Assembly (NCBI RefSeq): GCF_963678635.1
Contig: NC_087066.1
Location: 7,655,954-7,719,953 of the forward strand
Source: Symsagittifera roscoffensis
Lineage: Eukaryota > Xenacoelomorpha > Acoela > Convolutidae
DNA: 64,000 nt
Reading direction: 5' to 3'
Positions 57,219 to 64,000 of the stretch are shown here, piece after piece; position 1 is the first letter of the stretch, and each line of letters starts with the position of its first letter. The notes below the pieces were generated by a model. The model was not told the origin of the DNA and searched no databases. It saw only the letters and a list, made by a program, of their open reading frames with translations. The translations under genes were made by a program, and so were the position numbers.

Positions 57219-58415
57219 CCCGCACCGAAGTTTCATGGATAATAATCGATTATAATGGATTTTCGTTGACTAAAATGTTGTCAATATAATCGATTATCAT
57301 GTCAAATTTAGACCACATAATGGATTTTTAATCGATTATAATCGATTATTTTGGAAAAATTTCAATCCATTATAATCCATTATAATCGATTATAATGGAT
57401 TTTTATTGACTAAAATGTTGTCAATATAATCGATTATCATGTCAAATTTAGACCACATAATGGATTTTTAATCGATTATAATCGATTATTTTGGAAAAAT
57501 TTAAATCCATTATAATCCATTATAATCGATTATAATCCATTTTTGTTTTCAAAATAATGGATTATTTTTTGTACATAAAATCCATGAAAATTGAATAAAT
57601 TTTGTAAAAAAATTACTCTAATTTTTGCAACTTTCTGCAAAACTCGAACAAACACGTTCATCCAGGGGCGACCAATATGTAGTAATTTTCCAAAAAGTGC
57701 CCAAAAACAGCATTTTTGACCAGCTCTTCACGTCAACAACCACACCCCCCCGGCCCCAACTCCCCCCCCGCCAACGTACTCCCTCCCCCCAACGTACCCC
57801 TCAACGTATCCAACATCCAACCCCCCCCCCCCCCCCCCCCAACGTACCCCCCAACCCACGACGTAACCCCGTCACGTTTACCCATCCCCCCACGAAACCC
57901 CCAACCAAGAGGTGCCCCCTCTCTCTCTAATTAGGGAACATCTAACTCAAGTAAGGGACATCATCTCTAGTAAGAGGTGAGGGGGGACATCAACTCTAGT
58001 AAGAGGTGGGGGGGGGTTGGTGTGCGATCTATAGGTAACTTTTTATAATTTTTCAATAACTCGATTGAAAATAGGAAAAAAAGAAATTAAGCGAAAAGAA
58101 ATTAAAACAAAATAACTAACTTAAGCTTAACAAAATTATGAAAAAATGAAAACAACACACAAAAATATTTGAATAAATAGGTTATAATCCATTATAATCG
58201 ATTAAAATGGATTATTTTTCTTTTGAAATTTTTTTTTTGAAAATAATCGATTATAATCGATTATAATCGATTATATTGGGATTTTATTGCTTTAAAAAAT
58301 CTTATCATTATAATCCATTTTCAATCGATTATAATCGATTATTTTTGTTATTTTGTAGAGACTGACAATAAAATTCCAATATAATTGATTATTATCCATG
58401 AAACTTCAGTGCGGG
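57219..58415 (+). mobile_element. 1.2 kb TIR element flanked by TA, non-autonomous
   Basis: Left end CCCGCACCGAAGTTTCATGG followed by ATAATAATCGATTATAA. The right end is its inverted copy (ending CCATGAAACTTCAGTGCGGG), with two mismatches in the first 40 bases. A TA lies directly outside both ends, as in Tc1/mariner-type insertions. Inside are many copies of the self-complementary ATCGATTATAATCGAT and ATCCATTATAATGGAT words, including a 140-bp tandem duplication (TTGACTAAAATGTTG at 57266 and 57406). A C-rich core at 57735-57910 contains a run of about 21 C and repeated CAACGTACCCCC. No transposase; ORFs over the C-rich core are low-complexity artefacts. Confidence 0.75.
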
Positions 58416-58871
58416 TAACTCAGTTGATAAAAAAAACAGCGCTTTCGAAAAGCTGTGGTATCAGACGATTTTAGTTCTGACCACCTCTTCTCCTAAAAAG
58501 GAGGGTAAAAAATATGGCATGGGGTGTGTTTCATTTCCCTACTTTTTTGAACAAAACATCAGGAAGGTTGACAAAAAAAAAGAAAAAAAGTATCAAAAAT
58601 TTTTGTTCAAAAAATTCTTTTTTTTAACTTCCTAATTTAACTGAATGGTCTCCACATTATGTGACATTTTCACAGCAACGTCTATCCTTATTGCATGTAG
58701 ATATTATTCTTTCTTAAAAGAGCATTCTGAACGTTTTTTGTACTTGCAGAGCAACCGGGTTTTCTAAGTAACATATATCATTGAGAAGTTTTTGAAGCTG
58801 ATTAGCCATTAGGACTTTTTTTTTAAAATTGCAAACGAGACCACATCCGGTCAAGATGATATGGTTCATAT

Positions 58872-59276
58872 CACCTGGGGATTTAGGGGTGGGCGGGTTA
58901 GCGGACGCCCCGCTCCTTCCTCAGAGATTGGACCACCTGCCGAACCAAAATGTTCCTCTTTCTACTATTTCGAGATATCAATTTTGACTGACTGCCCCTA
59001 AAACTTTTTTAAAAGCGCCTTTGGCGCTAAAATATACTGATTTTGAGGGGGGAGCGCGCGCTGAAAAAACGCCCTTATTTGGTCAGAGTTTCCCAAAAAG
59101 TGCCTAAAAACGCCTTTTTACCTGATTTTTTTTTCAAAAATTTAACTGCGGCAATTTTATAGAGGTTTAGAAGGGCTCAAAAATTAATTTTGTCGAACTT
59201 AGAAAACGTGGACAAATTTTTGCAAATATATTGTAAAATCCGCCTCCCCCCTTGAGAATGTTTAGATCCGCCCCTG
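58872..59276 (+). mobile_element. hAT-like TIR element (family E), copy 2
   Basis: Begins CACCTGGGGATTTAGGGG and ends TTTAGATCCGCCCCTG, an imperfect inverted repeat. The interior matches 60685-61128 in order: TTCCTCAGAGATTGGACC, CTGACTGCCCCTAAAA, GCGCCTTTGGCGC, TTTTGAGGGGGGAGCGCGC, AACGCCC, AAAAAGTGCCTAAAAACGCC, ACTGCGGCA. No coding capacity. Confidence 0.65.
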
Positions 59277-59340
59277 GCTTATACAGCATGTCCCGCATTG
59301 GAGTTCCAGGAATAAAAATCGATTATAATTGAGTTTCCTT

Positions 59341-59682
59341 TAATTCGAAGCGTTCAGTGCTAATCATTCAAAAATATCGTCAAATAAAAGAGTAAATTAA
59401 ATTTTGAGTGTTGACCGAATTTTGATAACACAGCGTGTTGTAACTATAGAACTTTTCAACTTTTAAAGTGTTCAGTATTAAAACTCGAAAATTTTACATC
59501 GAGAATAGCCACGTGACTATTCTCGATGTAAAATTTTCGAATTTTAATACTGAACACTTTAAAAGTTGAAAAGTTCTATAGTTACAACACGCTGTGTTAT
59601 CAAAATTCGGTCAACACTCAAAATTTAATTTACTCTTTTGTTTGACGATAATTTGAATGATTAGCACTGAACGCTTCGAATT
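59341..59682. repeat. Long palindrome, two ~170 bp arms
   Basis: Arms 59341-59512 and 59513-59682 are reverse complements with only a few mismatches and small indels, centred on CACGTG at 59510-59515 with almost no spacer. A single strand could fold into one ~170 bp hairpin. The outer part of each arm is one unit of the tandem repeat that continues to the right (59604-60062), so the left arm is an inverted copy of that array's edge. Confidence 0.9.
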
Positions 59683-60062
59683 CGGTCAACGGTCAAAATT
59701 TAATTTACTCTTTTGTTTGACGATATTTTTGAATTATTAGCACTGAACGCTTCGAATTCGGTCAACGGTCAAAATTTAATTTACTCTTTTGTTTGACAAT
59801 ATTTTGAATGATTAGCACTGAACGCTTCGAATTCGGTCAACGGTCAAAATTTAATTTACTCTTTTGTTTGACGACATTTTTGAATTATTAGCACTGAACG
59901 CTTCGAATTCGGTCAACGGTCAAAATTTAATTTACTCTTTTGTTTGACGATGTTTTTGAATGAATCAGCACTGAACGCTTCGAATTTGGTCAACGGTCAA
60001 AATTTAATTTACTATTTTGTTTGACGATATTTTTCTAATGATTAGCACTGAACGCTTTGAAT
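59604..60062 (+). repeat. Tandem array, six ~76 bp units
   Basis: Units start with TTCGGTCAACGGTCAAAATT at 59606, 59681, 59757, 59832, 59908 and 59985 (spacings 75-77) and contain TTTACTCTTTTGTTTGACGA and ATTAGCACTGAACGCTTCGA. Units two to five are very alike. The array ends about 85 bp before the pseudogene ATG. Confidence 0.9.
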
Positions 60063-60146
60063 GAAACACTTATCTTTTTCTGATTTTCAGCGTTGATTAG
60101 CTTTTTGCACTAATTTTTAGGAGTTTACCAATCAAGTTAAAAGACA

Positions 60147-60684
60147 ATGACCGATTCCGGTGGAAGGTTGTCGGACCGAGTTTCAAAAATTACCGCTTCG
60201 GCCGAAGGAATCGGACTGGAGATTGCGAAGCGATTCCTGAAAGAGGGTTCCAAATTAGTTATCTGCAGTCGAAAACAACCAAAAGTAGACTCAGCCTTTA
60301 AAAAGCTGCACAAGTTAGCAGATGCTTTGAAAATACCTCGTGATCACGTGATTGGACTAGTATTTCACGTGGGCACGAGTGAACAAAGAGCGAATTTAAT
60401 ATAAAAGAAACGGTTAACATAGTTTGGTAGAATTGATTCTTAAGTTAGTAATGGAGCTGTTAACCCAGTTTTGGGAAAAGGTATACTAGAAACAGACGAT
60501 AAAATCCTATGAAGAACATCTGGAACTCAAACGTCAAAGCTGGGTTCCTTCTTTGCAAGGAAGCTTTACCTTTCTTGAAAAAGTCAAAAAATGCTTCCAT
60601 TCTTCTTCTAGGATCAGCAGCTGCTTCTCTTCCCTTGTCTGGACTGGGCATATATGGCATGTCCAAATTGGCATTGGTCTCACT
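60147..60684 (+). pseudogene. Short-chain dehydrogenase/reductase pseudogene (DHRS4-like), interrupted
   Basis: ATG at 60147 opens a classical SDR N-terminus: TASAEGIG (the Gly-rich NAD(P)-binding turn, residues 16-23), IAKRFLKEGSKLVICSRKQ and a further 50 residues typical of the DHRS4 group. That frame ends at TAA about 60402. Homology goes on in another frame, with a frame shift and two more stops before the segment starting near 60509. There the NVKAGF helix, a GSAAASLPLSGLG strand and YGMSK (the Tyr-X3-Lys catalytic pair) are visible. The sequence breaks off at 60684 where a family E element begins. No introns occur within the 540 bases, so a processed copy is possible. It can no longer make the enzyme. 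Confidence 0.8.
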
Positions 60685-61128
60685 CAGTAGCGGATTTAGG
60701 GGCGGTGGGGCGGTGCGGGGGGGGGGGGGCGGACGCTCTTTTCCCTCAGGGATTCGACCCCCTGCCGACCCAAAGGGTCCCCCCTTTGCACTATTTTGAG
60801 ATTTCCATTTGGCTGACTGACCTTAAAAATTTTTTAAAGGCGCCTTTGGCCCCAGTCTATTCTAATTTTGAGGAGGAGCGCGCCAAACAAACGCGATTTT
60901 TTTGTCGAAATTTTCCAAAAAGGGCCTAAAAATGCTATTTTTGGCCTGTTTTTCAAAAGTTTGCCTGCGGCGTAGAAATTTTGGCTAAAACAGGGTCTTT
61001 ATAATGGCTGGGAGAGCTCAGAAAATCAATTAGGTCGACCTAAAAGAAAGGTCGACAAAATTTTCAAATTTTTTTTGAAAATCCGCCCCCCCCCCCCCCC
61101 CCTCGAGAAATTCCTAAATCCGTGCCTG
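60685..61128 (+). mobile_element. hAT-like TIR element (family E), best copy
   Basis: Begins CAGTAGCGGATTTAGGGGCG and ends TTCCTAAATCCGTGCCTG: terminal inverted repeats of about 16 bp with the CAG..CGGAT(T/C).AGG form typical of non-autonomous hAT elements. No clear 8-bp target duplication (flanks GTCTCACT and TACCTAAT do not match). It contains a 12-G run near its left end and an 18-C run near its right end. It breaks the dehydrogenase pseudogene directly after the codons for its catalytic YGMSK region. Confidence 0.7.
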
Positions 61129-61242
61129 TACCTAATACTACTAACTAATTCCGAAAACTTAGTTGAATCAAAATGAGTGCAACGAGATAAGTTATATTTT
61201 TTGTTACAACTTATATTATAGTTTAACTTCCTAATCTGACCG

Positions 61243-61552
61243 TTTCATTATTATTTACATAACTTTTGTTAAGTTTCATTTCGGCCAATTGCACGTGCCT
61301 TGAAGGCAACAGCAGCATTTCCTATCTATTTTAGCCAACTACTATTTCTCTAGAGTTATTGAGGCTAACGGAAGTAGATATAGACTAAGCACCGACATAC
61401 GAGATTAAGAAGTATCCTCTAAGCCGAAAATAAATAGCATGACAGGCAGACTGCGTATGAACACTGAAGTCTTTCTAGGATATGACTAATCTTCGAAAAT
61501 TTGTCTATGGATGAAAAATTGTATAGCTTCTTCTTACTAAAATGTTAAAAAT
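61243..61552 (+). repeat. Dispersed repeat family F, copy 2
   Basis: Close match to 11117-11428 (see that entry), with a ~13-bp deletion after AAGAAGTATC. Substitutions between the copies are scattered. The shared 16-codon reading frame starting at the ATG near 61439 ends at TAA instead of TAG. Confidence 0.75.
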
Positions 61553-61582
61553 ATAACGAAAACTTTTTTTAATTAAAACTTC

Positions 61583-61784
61583 GGCTCTTTTTCCTTTTAC
61601 CCCCCACCTCACGCCAGTTTCAACTTATTAGTGTAACGAGTGGTTTTACGAGGTTGAGTATGAGGACCAAATATGTTTGTTGTGGCCTTATTAGTCTGTA
61701 TGTAAATTCTCATAACAATCGGACAATGTGGTCAACAAATTTACATGTAGAAATTTGCAGGTGGGGGGAAAAGGAAAAAGAGCC
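61583..61784 (+). mobile_element. Small TIR element (MITE family H), copy 2
   Basis: Left end GGCTCTTTTTCCTTTTACCC and right end GGGAAAAGGAAAAAGAGCC form an inverted repeat of about 27 bp with one or two mismatches, ending in ACCCCCCACCT / AGGTGGGGGG. The 202-bp body has no ORF. Copy 1 is at 54266-54442. Confidence 0.75.
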
Positions 61785-64000
61785 AAAACTTCTTTGGTGT
61801 GACGGGGGATGAGCCTAAAATTCTAATATTTGGATTCATTGATTGTTTTCTCTTCATTCAAAAATGTCTCATCTCCGTTTCCTTCATGGTCTCATTTCAT
61901 TTTTAAATTTCGCTCAAAATTTTGATTAGGGCATCCTAGTTCAACACAGTCTATATAAAACAAAAAAAACTTTGTTAAATCTAGTCTCAGTCATAGAAAT
62001 TTTGGCTGTTTCGGTCATTTCAACTAATGACCTCAGTTTAAACTTTCAAAAAATTAAATTTTAGAAGTGAAATTGACTGCTTTGAAGTTTACTGTCGCTA
62101 GAATATTAACTAGCATGGTTACCGAGGGGTTTCCTGGTAGTGAACGGGAACTGTAGTCCATTTCCATCATTGTAGGCGTCCATGACGAAAATGAGAACGG
62201 TGCGATCCTCATTCTTGTTCCGACTTCGTGCGAGCCCAAGAAATTATGTTCCATATTTTAGACCCAAAGAAAAGCTCTGCGAGCAACGAAGCTCAACAAA
62301 GTTTTGCGAAGGAAACTAAATCATGCGCGCCTTTGAGCGTTCAAAAGCTGCGGATGGCCTTTGTTTTATTGATTTTTTATTGTAATTAATGTTCTAGGAT
62401 CGCAGTGGTGACTTAGTGTTTCCGTTTTTAACGTCGAACACAATGCAGAAACTTTGTTAATTTTCATTTGGCACTCGACTTAATCCTCCAGGTTTGAGTT
62501 GAGCGCCAAACCGACAAAATGTAAGCACATTCGAAATGGGAGCACATGCGAGCACAAAGAAGCGCCATTTGATCGCAGAAAATCGGCGAGTGACTCTTTT
62601 TTTAAAAGACCGACTTCTTTTTCATACTTTTGTCTCGAAGTGACAGTTTTCATTATGACAAAAAAATCCACCTAAAGCAACCGGCTTACAAAGACAAATT
62701 TACGCCAAAATACGAGGGCTTACACCTGTTGGGTTAAAATAATTTTTTTCTTTAAAATTTTTTTGAGCTATCTAACATTTTGAAACTCGATACTCTTCGA
62801 CGCTTAAGCACTGCAAAAAAACAAATAAAACTGAATTAACCATCAAACAACGTTATTTGATTCATTTGATTGGATTAGACGCAATAAAAAAAAATAAAAA
62901 TATTTAATTCAAACGGTCGTTTTGGTCTTAAAAGAGCATTCGTGGCTCCAAAGATTTTGTGACCCCTAAGTCTTTTTTATCAACCTGTTTCGATCAAACC
63001 AAAATTTTTTGTTATAGTCGGATATATAATGTTCGCACAATAGCTAAATTGGGTATGATACAACCCTTATTAATTTTTCCTTAAGTCAGCTCTGTCACAA
63101 CATGGTCTCTTTGGTGGAGACAAAAACATGTTGAAACAAAAAAAATGTCTTTAACAAGTTTTTAATCTAACCAACATTTTAAACCTCAAAAAAATCTAGG
63201 ACAACAAATAACTTACGCACATGTAAGAACAGACATAGTTATAAAGCTACTCAATATGAGTCAATAAACCAAAATTTATTTCATCTGAAGTTTATTCTAC
63301 CGGATAAGGCAGAGAAGCAATAAAAAAATAGATCAAAATGGATTTGGAAAAAAACTTTAGCCATCTTAAGAAACAAATTTCTATTAAAAATAAATTTTAA
63401 ATGTATCAAATGGTGCCTGAGACAACCAAATGATCTAAGTTATTTTATTGACCAGTTTCTTAATACTAAAATTGACTATATTCTGATTAGAGAACGCTCG
63501 CTAATCGTAAGCATAAAATTTACAAGAAAATGGTACGCCTTTGTGAACACCAGTAAATTTTTCTGTAATTTGTTTTTTGAGTCGAACGGATCACGTCAAG
63601 AAAATCGCGGAACATTGTTTTTTCTCAAACGAAATCAAAAACTTTCACAATATTCCATCCAATTTGGTAAAGTTTCGAAATTTAGCATTGGTGGCTCTAT
63701 CGATTTTTTCAATATAGTAATTTAATAAGCTTGTTTCGACCTAAACCATTACGAGGCCAAGATGTGCAACGGATAAGTGCACAATTTTGTGTCTGTGTGT
63801 TTCTGGATTCTAGAGACAAGTCTTTAAACATGGTAAAATTTTATCGGAACGATCAAAGAGATTGACAGAACAATAGACGAACAAAGGGAGCGTCTTTTTT
63901 GCGAAATCCGCTTACAATTCCCAATATACAGTTTGGCCTCGTAATGAAAGTTTTTTTGTTTTAGACAGACCCAAATTTGAAAAGATATAACACTCTCCGG
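61785..64000. other. Right-hand stretch, no confident gene
   Basis: AT-rich. A GC-richer minus-strand segment at 62105-62255 has a frame reading NEDRTVLIFVMDAYNDGNG and onward to a stop near 62113; it looks protein-like and could be a terminal exon, but no partner exon or certain acceptor was found. Minus-strand 62480-62671 holds a 63-codon ORF from an ATG at 62671 that is unsupported. Nothing else was recognised to the window end. Confidence 0.4.

Noticed and set aside
57625-57934. Two overlapping Pro-rich ORFs
   Set aside because: They translate the C-rich core of the TIR element; low-complexity artefacts.
62480-62671. 63-codon minus-strand ORF near the right edge
   Set aside because: Has an ATG but no motif, splice partner or composition that supports a gene.

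Overview
This window is animal nuclear DNA from a repeat-rich, AT-rich genome of a lineage I could not identify. Genes are broken by GT-AG introns of 0.2 to 3.5 kb, the introns are full of short transposon copies, and one host gene is a tetraspanin. Nothing in the window looks bacterial or organellar. An assembly gap of 200 Ns lies at 39624-39823.

Layout: (1) 1-9.9 kb: a leftward six-exon gene for a single-pass membrane protein (4950-9859), incomplete at its 3' end, among short repeats. (2) 9.9-15.8 kb: no confident gene; a minisatellite and several dispersed repeats. (3) 15826-33545: a 17.7 kb LTR retrotransposon (Gypsy/Ty3 type) on the minus strand with nearly identical LTRs, a 4-bp target duplication and a primer-binding site. 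It carries gag, pol (protease, reverse transcriptase, RNase H, DDE integrase), a long intact envelope-like glycoprotein and several extra ORFs before gag and around env that I cannot assign. (4) 34.7-36.7 kb: a leftward three-exon gene of unknown function. (5) 40.6-41.2 kb: a rightward single-exon ORF with one membrane span. (6) 44.4-53.9 kb: a leftward tetraspanin-like gene of at least eight exons with a long charged C-terminal tail. Its introns hold copies of several dispersed repeat families and a tRNA-derived SINE. (7) 54-62 kb: a repeat nest with several terminal-inverted-repeat elements, a ~340 bp palindrome running into a ~76 bp tandem array, and a decayed short-chain dehydrogenase pseudogene.

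The most notable object is the retroelement. It is very large for its class and has about 1 kb of leader, two ORFs ahead of gag, a non-ATG ORF overlapping the start of env, and about 1.8 kb of coding sequence after env. The LTRs differ only by one 6-bp duplication, yet gag and pol contain several frame breaks and stops while env is uninterrupted. The element lies in the same orientation as the three intron-containing host genes, between the 3' end of the 34.7-36.7 kb gene and the 5' end of the 5-9.9 kb gene.

Exon boundaries were derived by hand from splice dinucleotides and reading-phase continuity. Phases agree at every junction reported, which is the main support for the host gene models. 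Repeat family limits are approximate.
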